From the NCBI RefSeq assembly GCF_026151205.1, contig NC_087072.1:6622084-6682083 (forward strand): 60,000 bases of DNA, read 5' to 3'. The notes below the pieces were generated by a model. That model was not told where the DNA came from. It did not search any database and was given only the letters and a program-made list of their open reading frames with translations. Made by a program: the position numbers and the translations under genes. The stretch comes from Bolinopsis microptera (Eukaryota > Ctenophora > Tentaculata > Lobata > Bolinopsidae). Below, piece by piece: positions 21,734 through 33,178 of this stretch (position 1 is its first letter; each line of letters opens with the position of its first letter).

Positions 21734-23842
21734 GTAAGATTTTTGTGTTTTTAAAACAGTTATCAACTTAAAATTAACTAATAACCATTTAGCATAATAT
21801 GAACTTAGCAGCAGTTCTGTTTAACTGTGCAAGGAAATAGTATCACCACTAATGCCATGTTGCGGCAATATTTATATACGTCATATCATAATTTCAAAGT
21901 TAGACTAGTTAAGTATCATCGTTAGTTGATGCACTTTCCTAATCAATGATCACGTGCTAGGTCTGTTTCGTGTCAGCACTCCTCGAAAGAAAGTGCTCCA
22001 ATTATCGGTTATTTTCCTCCAATTTTCGTGGTCGGCTCTGAGGGAAATATATAGATTATAGAAACGACTGCAAGTCTGTAGGCTAGCATACCAATGCACT
22101 ATATCTCACCGAGAATATTCGAGAACTCGTTGTTACTTCTCTGTCTCGTACGCCAGTAACTCCTTACATGGCGACGTATAATCAGTCGTTATTTCCGGAT
22201 GCATTTAACTTATTATTCCGCTACAATGGACCATTCTGCTATTTTCTTTGTTACCAAATATTTTGCAATTTAAAGTATTATCCTATTTTAATTTCCCCTG
22301 CATACCAGCTGACTATCACCAGTTACCAAATTTCGCACGAGATCCGGTCATTAGACACTGCAACTGTTACTTTGATCGATTAAGCCAAAGTCATTTCTTT
22401 AATGTTTGAAATTATGCACCCTCCTTTTGTCCGTGCAGCCTTGGATTAAGGGATAATTGGACATTTCGATTACTGGAAGTCCATTCAGGTCATATTAGTG
22501 ATGTCCATTAGATATGAGGATATTGTAGCGTGGCCTCATTTCGTCGAGTCTTCTCAGTGGGCCGTTTGTTGGGAATGTTTTGGAGTCGTTCAGTCTGCCA
22601 CGGTCGAGTGTCGTGCTCGTCGGTCAAACAAGAGTCGGTTTTGTCGGCTTTTATAATTGGTATATCTTGCCAACGTTATTCGGCTCTAACTTTTCTGTTT
22701 GTATTTCGAGAATCCAGAGGACATGTTTGGGCATTGAGCCAGACAACTTTTTGTCGTTCGTATTCTTAAACTTGTTAAAATTATAGATGACTCTTAGTCT
22801 TCATTTTAGCCATTTCAAAATGGCAAAATTAATTTGTCCTGCTTTTTTTCATTTTTAACATCAAGGAGAAAAGTTTTGGTGATCAAAGTTCTTAGAATGT
22901 CGTAAATGCCGGGAATAAGGAATGGCAAAAAGGCGATAATACTCTCCAAACAGATGAACAATTTATAATTGTATAATTTATCCTCCAGCCCCCCCCCCCC
23001 CCCCACCCTTCTTCCTCCTTCTAATCTTCATGGATGTTTTCCAACCTTTTTGCAGATTACAAAGCGATAATTCAAATGATTAATGATCTGGAGTATTTCC
23101 TTCATTAACTCATTAGCAAAATTTTCGATTGTTCTCCAAATAGATTGCGAATAGGATTGGGCAAATTACAGCATCATTATTTTGGCTCGGTGGGAAATGC
23201 AAATGGTAATGCATTCAGCTGACGTTGTTCTCGAAAAATGAAAATTACCATCACTCTTCAGTCATAACTACGTTAGTGTAGCATTTTCAGAAACATTTTT
23301 ACTTTGTGCATGTGGTTGTAGATTAGTAAATTCTAGTTCTTCAATAGCTGCTGTGTTCATACATTATTGTTAGCAGTACTCTATGCTGGGAATCGTATGA
23401 GTGGAGCTCGTTATAAACTTTAGAATTTGCCTGCCTTGCTCTGGGTTTGAGAAGCTTTACACGTGGCACGTACTAGATCCAACCTACTCCCGAAGTATTA
23501 GTATACTAGTGATCTAGTAGTAGTATATATAGTATCATACTAGCGATCTGCGAGAAATATCTTCATACTTTCACGAGACGCGTCAAATTATAAATCCACC
23601 CAAATTCTCGAGCTAGTCAAAATACCAAGAGAACAAACCCAGACAAGGTCGTTGGGATATTTTGGTAGAGCTAGCACTGAACAGGCCGAATAAACCTGAC
23701 AGCACTAGCCGGTACCCAGAGATAACTTGTAGCCTAGCAGCTAGCACTTGTTGCCGGAATAATATGCAACTCCTTGTGCCCACGTGCGCGCGGGCCGTGG
23801 TTTTAATGACCTGGACCAGGAACATATACTTACTGCTTTGTA
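21734..23842. other. intron/intergenic with poly-C tract
   Basis: No supported exon. A run of about 15 C lies at about 22989-23003. A 4-codon open segment at 23383-23394 (MLGI) lies between a fair acceptor and GTATGAGT in phase 0. It is an unproven microexon candidate. Confidence 0.35.
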
Positions 23843-23970
23843 GAGAGAAGTTATGTTGTTCTCATGTTTTTTCAATGAAGGCGGTTAGATCAGCTATCGC
23901 ATCTAAAAAGCTCCGGAAGATCTCAATAGCTCCATCTTCGTCGGATAAGTTTCCGGAATTCCAGCAAAAG
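23843..23970 (+). CDS. candidate alternative N-terminal exon VN13 (innexin array)
   Basis: A possible acceptor (TTACTGCTTTGTAG) ends at 23842. ATG 23875 gives 32 codons, MKAVRSAIASKKLRKISIAP at the start, ending QQK|GTAAAA in phase 0. The donor is weaker than in most of the set. The peptide is a basic amphipathic helix with a K-L-R-K-I-S site of PKA type, then Ser-rich and mixed. It is short, with no family match. Composition, ATG and phase fit the array. Confidence 0.45.
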
Positions 23971-25358
23971 GTAAAATTACTCTGGCTGTGCAAGCTTTTA
24001 CCCGGAGGACTGAGGAGGAATGTTCGCTGAGTTACAAATCACTCTGCTCCACTTGTATTCTAAGAATTCAAATTATAATAGCTGATGTGTAGCATGAACC
24101 GGGGTACTTTCATTTTTAACCTTAAAGTTTGCTGGGAAAACTAAAATATAACCCGTTCCAACTAACTACTCAACTTGTATAAATAACTAATTTTTCTAAA
24201 TAAAAATGTGGAATAATCCAATTATCGCTGTTAATTTTCGAAACTTTTAGTTACAGAGAATCAATTACTTAATTAATTAATTACTTATTAGCATTGTTTG
24301 TCATAATTGAGGTTTCAGCAGTCCGTACCACTTTATGAATGCAAGTTGTCTTGAATATTTTCTGCAACACTGGTTACTTATCAATTAGACCGTCTTGGAT
24401 TAGAGTTTCCGCCCTTGCTTTCAATTTACAGCTCAATTCACCTCTATACTTCTGTAGTAGTGGCTGAAATGGTTGCTTACAGAATGACTTAACCTTCTTG
24501 ATTAGTAAGCCATTATTTAGTAGAGTCACTTAAGTTCGTTTGTTACATAAGCATAAGACATCCAATTAGAGTTAGCAACTATCCTCGTCATAACGTCTAA
24601 CTCGTGTGTTCATTAGACTTCAACCATCAAATTCCAAAAATTAATTTCTCATTTCTTCAGTTCTTTATAAGTCTTAACCGTACTGATTATTGTTCACGAT
24701 AAGCCGGTCATCTAAAAAGAAGATCTAAGGATTCAGTTATCAGAAGCTCATCTCACTTCAGTAGTGATTAGACTCGTACTTTTATCAGTCATTTTCTCCG
24801 TCATCCTTGTTATGTACCAATAGTTGGCCTGGTTACCGCGATATGACAAAGCTGTAAACCATCATTATGCACATAAGACATAACCCCGGTCGTGCAGCAG
24901 CCAGCGAGGTCCCACGTGATAATAGATCCTTGTTAGCCAGCACTGACCAGTGGACCAATGCTTGTTCCTTGTTATCTATAGTCACACAGCTGCGGAGAGA
25001 GCAGTGAGCTAGTAGTGGAGAGCGTGTATAGTTGCTATGCGAGCCTAGTGCTGTTACTGCGTGCTCTGAGAGTGTTGTTACTGTGTGTAGTCACTGCACG
25101 AGGAGGTGGAGGAGGAGGAAGCGTTATCCCATTACAGTGTCTAGCTCTGTAGCTTATCTCCAGGAATAGAGTTGGAGGGCGTGTGTCTAGTGTTACTGTT
25201 AACTGATGTTAAGTCAACTAGTTGATCCCCATTATCTTAGCTTTCCGTTGGAGACACTCTTTTTGACGTTTTTGAGAAAGATCCGTCAGTGTTGGCTCGA
25301 TTATTCTTAGGTTATTTGGTGCGTCGAATTATCAATTTGTTTTAGTTACAGTTTTCAG
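23971..25358. other. intron/intergenic, probable promoter or leader region of VN14
   Basis: No coding exon seen. 25000-25130 is a GT/GA-rich stretch (GTGGAGAGCG, GAGGAGGTGGAGGAGGAGG) unlike its AT-rich surroundings. It could be a leader exon or promoter. Confidence 0.3.
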
Positions 25359-25456
25359 CATTTTAAAGAAGCATTACAATGTTATACTCGCACAGTCTCG
25401 CATTTCAATGTGGAGGAATGGGGCAGAAGCAGTTTATATTTTATAATACTAAATGG
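25359..25456 (+). CDS. possible alternative N-terminal exon VN14
   Basis: A strong acceptor (TTTAGTTACAGTTTTCAG) ends at 25358. ATG 25379 opens 26 codons (MLYSHSLAFQCGGMGQKQ) and ends phase 0 at TGG|GTATGAGT. Composition is not charged like the rest of the set, so the case rests on the two splice sites and the phase. Its end resembles that of VN4 (Trp then GTATG). Confidence 0.4.
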
Positions 25457-26228
25457 GTATGAGTCACCCAGACCATTGTAATGCTGAAACAGTAATAACC
25501 ATATATTGCGGTGATAGCCAAGTGGAATTATTTAGCGTAATTATTATGTACTTTTTTAAAACGTAAAATAGCATTTTTTGGTATGTCCTACAATCTGGAA
25601 TGACGGATATTAGCTGAGCGCCGGAATTAATGGCTACAAAAAACCACTCGTACATAATTGCGTTTTGGTAAGACATTAATACTAGTATAATCTTCAATGT
25701 GGGTCTCATTGTAGAGACTTATGAGTAATGAGTCATGACCCGTCATCTCAACTGACTGACTTAATAAGGATACAATTTATTCGTGCCTGGCTCTTTTCCA
25801 CTCCAGATTATATGTAAGAGAGTCAGATATCAGAAACTGGCTTCATTTTTCAAACTTACAATTATATAGATGGCTTCAAACTAGCTATTTGCCAACTAAA
25901 ACTTTTCGAACGATTTAGTTTTTATAATGCATTAAACTGTTGAAAATGAGAAAATAAATATTAATTTATCCAACAACAATCCTGATATAAATTTGAGCTG
26001 TTGGTGTAGATCGGTCCGACAGTTCTGGTTGGTCGGCTATCACTTTATTACCAAGAAACTAAACGACACACTCCACGAATATTGCCTGATATCTCCACCA
26101 AATAATCCTTCACTTCCGCCTATAATATTAGAAAGTTAATAAGTCTGCAAAGAGCTCTGTGCAAACATATTTCCTTGTATGGCGAGTGTCATCAGCCACA
26201 ATTTTTGTTTGTGTCATGTGCGGGTCAA

Positions 26229-26324
26229 ATGGACTTTGATTTTGATGGTGACGATGATTTTGGTGGGGGTGATCATCCCGGAGGACGAGGAAAATCCCGG
26301 ACAAGGGCTCGGAGGAGATTTGGA
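26229..26324 (+). CDS. candidate alternative N-terminal exon VN15 (innexin array)
   Basis: ATG 26229 gives 32 codons to GGA|GTAGGT in phase 0. The acidic N-terminal half (MDFDFDGDDDFGGGDHPG) and very basic C-terminal half (RGKSRTRARRRFG) make a strongly polar, zwitterionic peptide. A TTTTTGTTTG segment lies 20-30 nt upstream, similar to sequence just before VN12 and VN9, which might be a shared initiator element. No domain is recognised. It is the last clear charged variable exon before the innexin. Confidence 0.55.
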
Positions 26325-27155
26325 GTAGGTTTCTTCCTCGATTGTTGATTTGTGTGCCTGTAATCGTTATACTGCATGCTATGACGAATGAATCCCCAAA
26401 AATGTTCTACAGTTATGCGAGCCTCCTAACATTCCAATTTTAATAAGTTTTCTCTCGATTTATATTAATTTCATTTATTCGTATCGCTAGAACGCACTCT
26501 CTTGAGCACCGAGAAGAACGACTTTATTCTAAAATATTCCACCCTAATATGTGTGAGGTTGTTCAAACAAAAGAACATCTCTCTGCCCACAAGCGACTTC
26601 ACATGATATGATTGGTAATCATCTCGGGGTAGCAGATCTCTTTGTATGTCCTCCTCGTGATTGTCGGGTGACTGCTGTTCTATTCTAGTTTTCCAATCGC
26701 AATCATGATATCGTCTTGCAAACTCATTCATTATACTGAGATTCTCTGTGAAGCTCTGCAGCGAGATCGTAATGCTACGATTTCATGAAATTTTCCTGGA
26801 GCGTATATGTTGAATAAGCCAAAAAGGACTGTTGCAAAATTTAAAGTTATACAAAATGTTTCCAGATCTTTGGTAAACAAGCCGTTAGCCGATGGGTGTG
26901 AACTGTGACTGGCATCTGTGAGCTCATTAGTAGCCATTAAGCCATGACTGGGTGATAACAATGGTTCACTGTGATTGCAAGGTGAAATGAGCGAGCTGCA
27001 CGGTGAATAATTCATTAACCAAATTAAAGAGGGGTTGTTCATCAGTGGGTTGTTGGTTTGGGGCAAAGTAAGAATCCCTGTTTGTGATTTGCTCTCTTTC
27101 TCTCTAGTTCTCTCTCTCATTTGGTTATCTCTGGAACCACTCCTCTCATCTTCAG
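26325..27155. other. intron between VN15 and the ATG-only exon
   Basis: Minus-strand frames at 26471-26731 and 26731-27177 look random. The stretch ends in a long pyrimidine-rich tract (27090-27150) leading to the acceptor at 27155. Confidence 0.4.
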
Positions 27156-27168
27156 TGTACTGAAAATG
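27156..27168 (+). CDS. possible ATG-only first exon VN16
   Basis: A long pyrimidine tract and acceptor (CTCCTCTCATCTTCAG, ending at 27155) precede 13 nt, TGTACTGAAAATG, followed by a good donor GTAGGT. The exon ends with ATG in phase 0. Joined to the innexin hub exon it gives MGKCSN then MLLLGS, an isoform with no long extension. This would be the plain form of the channel. The initiating Met-Gly and nearby Cys could allow acylation. It is short, so it may be chance. Confidence 0.35.
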
Positions 27169-28322
27169 GTAGGTCACCCTTTACCCTCCCTATTCAGTGT
27201 TAATCCATGGGTTCTCTGTACTTAATACAATATACCTTTTGCACTTCATACTCCCGGATCTGTAATCTACCAGTCGGTTTATTGATACGATAATGTTTAA
27301 ACACTCCCCTTATTGCGGAATGCGGGCTGTAATGTGTTCTGTCAACGATATCCCTCCGGCTAGACGGCTAGACCCTCCAGTTCAACTATAATTGGGATTT
27401 TGTACTAATAACTTCTACCTTAAGTTTGCTGGTTTTATGAACTGGAAGTATTCATTTATCAAACAAAAATGGTGTCCGTTTCATCTTGGTGCTTGCATGA
27501 AATTAAACAGGAAATAAAATTGTTAAATTTACAGCGTGTAACACATTATAAACTAAACAGGAATATTGCTGGTCTCACCCGGTCCATCTTACTAAAGTAA
27601 ATGCCTCGAACCAAACAATTCTCAGTTATCTACCGTCTGGCACGCCTCAATATCGGCAAAGTATCTCCATTGTTATAATCGTGTAAACAGATCAAAGAAG
27701 TGCTAATTATCTGAAATGAGAGTGCCGTCTGTCTGTTCTGTCAGTAAAATTGGTTTAAATCCTCCTGTATTGTACCTGTTTTAAGTATCGCTGTTTCTGA
27801 CAGCAAAAGTAGGTATATTAGAACAGAAAGCACAATCCAGTGATTTCACTCATCATCGCTAAATGACAACCATTTAAAAACTTCTCCCCAGATGTAAGCT
27901 CATTCCTAGGCTCCCCACACACATTTTAGACAGAGACCAGAGTCCAGACTGTTTTGATTTATAAGGCACATTATCCAGATCTTCTATAAATTTATTCATG
28001 TTACTTGTACCCTGTGTCATGTGTTACTCTCACACAGGCAGTACTATTATAATATAGTATATACGCTGCCAAGCTTCATCTTTGTGAATCCTGGCAGGTT
28101 ATATAAGAGAAGAGGGTATAATTATAAGCGTGGTGCCCTGCCCCTGCCTGGATTCTCTTTGTTAACTCCTTGTCTGTATGCTGTATTGTTCTAATGTTGA
28201 AGTGCTGGGCAGTACTGAGCACAGTAAAGTACAGTACGGTTCGGGTGTGTGGTATTATGCAATATTCTGTGGTGTTTAAGTTGTGCGCCTTCAGGCCTTC
28301 TTTGTGATGCGTCGTGGAGTTT

Positions 28323-28388
28323 TGTGTTCGTTGTTGTTCCCAAGGTGTATTGTGAATGCTACCAAGGTGTATTGTGAATGCTACCAGT
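28323..28388. repeat. 23-bp tandem duplication
   Basis: Two copies of AAGGTGTATTGTGAATGCTA with flank are directly adjacent (about 28343-28388). Confidence 0.7.
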
Positions 28389-28487
28389 GTTTCATTTGTC
28401 ATTCGGATGGACTAATAGCTGGGTTTTAATTTGTGATAGTGTTTTGCGTCAGTGGTATGAGTTAGTGTTTGTTACCTAAGTTGGTGG

Positions 28488-28695
28488 TTTTGAACTGGTT
28501 ACTGGTAACAGTAATAGTTTTCAAATCAAGTAACCAGTACTCGGTTTCAAATAACCAAATCAAGTAACCAGTACTCGGTTTCTTGTAACCAGCACTCGGT
28601 TTCAAATAACCAGAACTCAAATCAAGTAACCAGTACTCGGTTTAACGTAATCAGTACTCGGTTTAAAGTAATCAGCACTCGGTTTAACGTAACCC
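28488..28695. repeat. minisatellite in the intron before the innexin core
   Basis: Seven or so degenerate copies of a unit built on GTAACCAGTACTCGGTTT, spaced about 22-35 bp, with variants CAGCACTCGG and AATCAG. It lies about 530 bp upstream of the hub acceptor and within the intron every variable exon would share. Confidence 0.75.
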
Positions 28696-29216
28696 AACTT
28701 GTCTGTTGTACTTGAATGTCTGCTGATGTAACGCGCTGCCTGCCAGGTGGCACTGTGTATGTGATAACATTTGGTGTTGTTTAGATATTTTTAAAGTTAA
28801 ATAATATTTTCTTTTTTTAAATCTGCCCTGATTCAGTTAAAACATGTAAACTAAATAATACCATACTCGTCTACTAAATTAATTTGCCATGGCTACCTGA
28901 TGACAGGGAATCTATCTGAGAACAGGATGTGTAAATAGGCTGGTATAAAAGAGAACTTTTCGATGATAGATTCCCAGTCTTCTTGACACATTTCATTACC
29001 AAAATGCCAAAAATGTCGCAAACTAACTTCCAGTTTTGTTTCTATATTCCAAAAAATTTGACAGGACAGGCGTGAGGACAGCATTATGCGAAAAAATATC
29101 CCACACTGTAGTCCTTTAAAATTTTCTTTCTTGTCAACAAGTCGCTGCTAGGCAATAACAAACTGCTGAAAATTTGGCTTTTTAATCGCTGAAGAGCCCT
29201 TGAAGATTAAGTAAGA

Positions 29217-29229
29217 CACCTTTTCATAG
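29217..29229 (+). promoter_or_regulatory. hub splice acceptor of the innexin core
   Basis: CACCTTTTCATAG is followed by GGG AAA TGC TCA AAC ATG. There is no stop between acceptor and innexin ATG, and the acceptor lies on a codon boundary (phase 0). Any upstream exon ending in phase 0 would be read straight into the channel. Confidence 0.65.
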
Positions 29230-32200
29230 GGGAAATGCTCAAACATGTTGTTGCTCGGCTCACTCGGAACGATCAAGAACTTGAGCATCTTCAAGGACCT
29301 GTCTTTGGACGACTGGCTGGATCAGATGAACCGGACCTTTATGTTCCTCTTGCTGTGTTTTATGGGGACCATTGTAGCTGTCGGCCAGTATACTGGTAAG
29401 TTTATTTATTTGGCCGAGAATTATTGCTTAATCATTTGTTTTGACTTCAATTTCGGGAAACATATCTGATGTGGATAATTCTGGAAAGAAGATATTTTTC
29501 TGGAAATCGTTAATATTATGTTTTTGATCATCCGTGATGCTAAAAAAGTGACAATATTATTTTATCTATCAGGTAAAAATATATCCTGTGATGGATTTAC
29601 GAAGTTTACGGAGGATTTTTCCCAAGACTACTGCTGGACTCAAGGCTTGTACACGATTAAAGAAGCGTACGATTTGCCTGAGTCCCAGATTCCCTATCCC
29701 GGGATCATCCCTGAGAACGTACCCTCTTGCAGGCCGCACACCCTTAAAAATGGAGGTTAGAATCAACGCTTTAGAGTGTTTTTTGTTGATTTTTCCATAT
29801 TGATCTCACCCATTACGTAGCATTTCATATGATTGATAGACTGCATCTTGACTTTTAAGTCAAGCCTTGTCCACCATACCAAACTGATATCGAATAATTG
29901 TCTGACTACCCAGAGGCCAGATAGTCTGATTAACATCATACATATCTTAGGAAAGATAGTCTGTCCTCCTGAAAGCGAAGTGAAACCCCTTACCAGGGCC
30001 AGACATCTGTGGTATCAGTGGATTCCATTTTACTTCTGGGTGGTGGCTCCAGTCTTCTATCTTCCTTATATGGTTAGTCATCCTCTCATCTTTTCTCTGC
30101 TTACATTCAGCTTTATCTTTTTGTAAATTGACATTTTTAAGAACTTACTTTACAGTTGTATTCACTCATAAATCATTGACAATCGATTCTTGTTTGCCGT
30201 GTCGATTTTTAAACGTATGTATGTGCTGACCAAACCGATGTCCGATACTTAAATACTTAAACTCAAATTGATCCATTAGTTCGTGAAGCGGATGGGTCTA
30301 GACCGGATGAAACCTCTACTAAAGATAATGAGTGACTACTATCACTGTACCACTGAGACACCATCCGAGGAGGTAAGTCGGGATATTTGCTCGTTTTATC
30401 ATTTAGGAGATTGGTGGTGTAGTAGCATACTGTTACAGTATGCTACTGTAGCTGCTCTCACACACCCTGCAATCTTGTGATTACAGGTAACAGCTCAGCT
30501 ATATACCATTAATCCTTGTGGGTCTGTGCAGCCCTTACCCTCCACTTTGCTCAATGATCTGGTTTCTGGATAGTGGATACTGTGATTAAAGGGCTAAATG
30601 AGAAGCTACACTATTATAATTGTAGCGAGGCTGCCTGGTCGGTGGTGGGGTCTAGCACTATATTACGATTCTTACTGTCATGGTTATCATGATCGTGTTA
30701 TCAATTGTTATGTAGATTACTGTCTGTAGTCAGTATTATTGCTCTTCTTCTCAGTTAACGAAGGCCCATAATTTGACGATGAATAATGAATATGTGAGGA
30801 GAATTACCCACCTTATTTTAATACTAATTGCACTACATGATACGGATACATTGTTAGTATTACTAATACACTCCTCCCCTACCAGATAATAATAAAATGT
30901 GCGGACTGGGTGTACAACAGTATAGTGGACCGGCTCTCAGAGGGTAGCAGCTGGACTAGTTGGCGGAACCGGCACGGCCTGGGACTGGCAGTGCTGGCCA
31001 GTAAGTTCATGTATCTGGGTGGCAGTGTCCTCGTCATGGTACTCACTTCCGTCATGTTCCAGGTTTGTGGGTGGCATCTGATTTATTGTTTTTTTTTTTT
31101 TAATTCTTGAAAGTTATGAATTTTGGCGATTATTAATACTATGTAAAATTTTAACCATTTTTTGCTACTTTCTTTTGAATGCTTTGTATGATTCAGGAAT
31201 TCATGATTATAAAGCCCAGCCTCAATTTCACGTTTAATCCCTCAGGTTGGTGATTTCCAAACATATGGGTACGACTGGATTACGCAGTTCCCTGAGCCTG
31301 ACAACTATTCAACTTCTGTTAAACACAAACTTTTCCCAAAGATGGTCGCCTGCGAGATTAAAAGGTAAAATATGCAGTATAATTGGTAAAACTTTTAGTT
31401 TAATATGAGCGTCTTTAGATTTTAATTGGGCTTTATTCCTAGTAACCATTCGTCGCCAAATCTTTTGTTCACATTGAAAAAGGAGTAAAATGTTTCAGAT
31501 TGGAACATTTTTGTTAACCAAATAAACTTTAATTTGATTAAACTTCTTATTGTCGAATAATGTTAGATATGGTTGGGGCGTGGGAAAATTAGAGTTAATT
31601 CCCTTTTGCAGTTGTATTTCTAGTTGAAATCGAATCGTTTCAAAGTGGTAATTTGCAATGGGCTAATTAACAAGTAAGAGACAAGTATCGAATGGAACTT
31701 AAAAATTAGTTTTGAAAAATATCGTAGTTTTCTCGACTAATATTAACCTTAACTCGTAGTTTTCTAGACTAATATTAACCTTAACTATTGATATAAGTTT
31801 ATTGACATGTTTAATGCCGATCACGTCAATTATCAAACCAATTATCCTATCAGGTGGGGAACGACTGGTCTGGAGGAAGAGAATGGAATGTGTGTGTTGA
31901 CCCCCAATGTTATCTATCAGTATGTCTTCCTAATCATGTGGTTCGCTCTTACCATCACCATTTTTACCAACTTCGGGAACATATTTTTCTATGTGTTTAA
32001 GCTAACAGCTACGAGATATACCTACAGCAAATTAGTAGCTACAGGTTAGTCTGATAGAGTGGTTGTTTTTAGATAAGCTTGAATCCCTATTATAATTTAA
32101 ACCATATTCAACTTTTAAGTTTTATGTCTGTTTATTATATCTTCTAGCAGCACACAGTTAGACAAATGATGTGACGTTTTGATGAGAAAGAATAGTGTTG

Positions 32201-33178
32201 ATTGATTGATTGATGATTTCTCTCTGGCAACAGCCACACTAGAACCACTTGAATAATACGCCACAACACTATAAACCTATAGTATAAGTTCTGAATGTAT
32301 AAATTTATTTAAATTCAAATGTCTATATCTCCGGCGTGGTGTAGGGGCTAGCATCTGTGGCTCTCACCCACAAGACCCGGGTTCGATTCCCGGCGTCGGA
32401 ACGTCTTTTGTTTGATTGATTGAGTAAATTAACCAGGAAGAATTGAAATATCTCTACAATAGTAATCATTGTGGAAATCCATTTAAACCCTCATTAGTAA
32501 TTAATATTCTGATAGTGACAAGTAACAGAAGCCGCAGATCTAATAATAGCATCATCATGCTGTCATGTACATATTCCACAGCAAGTATTTTACTGTGCTC
32601 TACACTGACCAATTCTGTTACAGTCATTGACAATATATGTACACAATGTACACTGATTATCACGTTGTAAACTCATCGCTTATAATTTGGCTGCTTTGGA
32701 GTCTAATTAATCTTATTTACAGTTGGGAATTATAACAGTTGGGAATTTACAGAATGGGGAATTCACAGAATGGATAGAATTTTAATTGTTTATGGCATTA
32801 TTAATAGTGTTAAGTTTCAGTGATGACTGAAAATCACATAATTAGCAAATTGTATTCAAGTGCTAACCGTATCTGGTATCCTCTCCCATCTCGTATACTT
32901 TATACAACTATATAACCGGTTTATCGATAGTTTTACTTCTTGAAAAATGTACAGACTATAATACAATTTTTGTTTCAGGACATTTCTCTCACAAGCACCC
33001 TGGCTGGAAGTTCATGTACTACAGGATAGGAACATCAGGACGCGTCCTCCTAAACATTGTCGCCCAAAACACAAACCCTATCATTTTCGGAGCCATCATG
33101 GAAAAACTATGTCCCTCAGTCATAAAGCATTTGAGAATAGGACACGTACCGGGCGAATATTTAACGGACCCCGCATAA
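29230..33178 (+). CDS. innexin, constant core, eight exons
   Basis: Gap-junction or hemichannel subunit of the innexin/pannexin superfamily, in the plasma membrane. Exons: 29230-29395, 29573-29755, 29951-30072, 30280-30372, 30886-31062, 31246-31364, 31854-32044, 32979-33178; all phases agree. From ATG 29245 it has 411 residues, normal for the family. Seen in order: N-terminal MLLLGSLGTIKNL; TM1 FMFLLLCFMGTIVAV; loop 1 with two cysteines (ISCDGF and DYCWTQ); the family's YQW motif, then TM2 (YQWIPFYFWVVAPVFYLPY); cytosolic loop; TM3 (LGGSVLVMVLTSVMF); loop 2 with FPKMVACEI and NGMCVLTPN, again two cysteines; TM4 (YVFLIMWFALTITIF); short C-terminal tail ending YLTDPA. The five codons before the ATG are open to a phase-0 acceptor. 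A tRNA gene lies in intron 7. Which innexin paralogue it is cannot be said. Confidence 0.92.
32330..32401 (+). tRNA. tRNA-Glu (anticodon CTC)
   Basis: 72 nt. The acceptor stem TCCGGCG pairs with CGTCGGA (one G-T). The D stem GTGT pairs with GCAT. The anticodon stem TGTGG/CCACA encloses loop CTCTCAC, anticodon CTC. The T arm carries GGTTCGATTCC (B box) in a CCGGG/CCCGG stem. Discriminator A is followed within 10 nt by TCTTTT, a pol III stop. It sits in the last innexin intron on the same strand. No CCA is encoded, as usual in eukaryotes. Confidence 0.93.

Noticed and set aside
23383-23394. Four-codon microexon MLGI with GTATGAGT donor
   Set aside because: Fits the array phase but is too short to support.
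26471-27177. Minus-strand frames of 86 and 148 codons
   Set aside because: Random composition; the region is better explained as intron with a pyrimidine tract.
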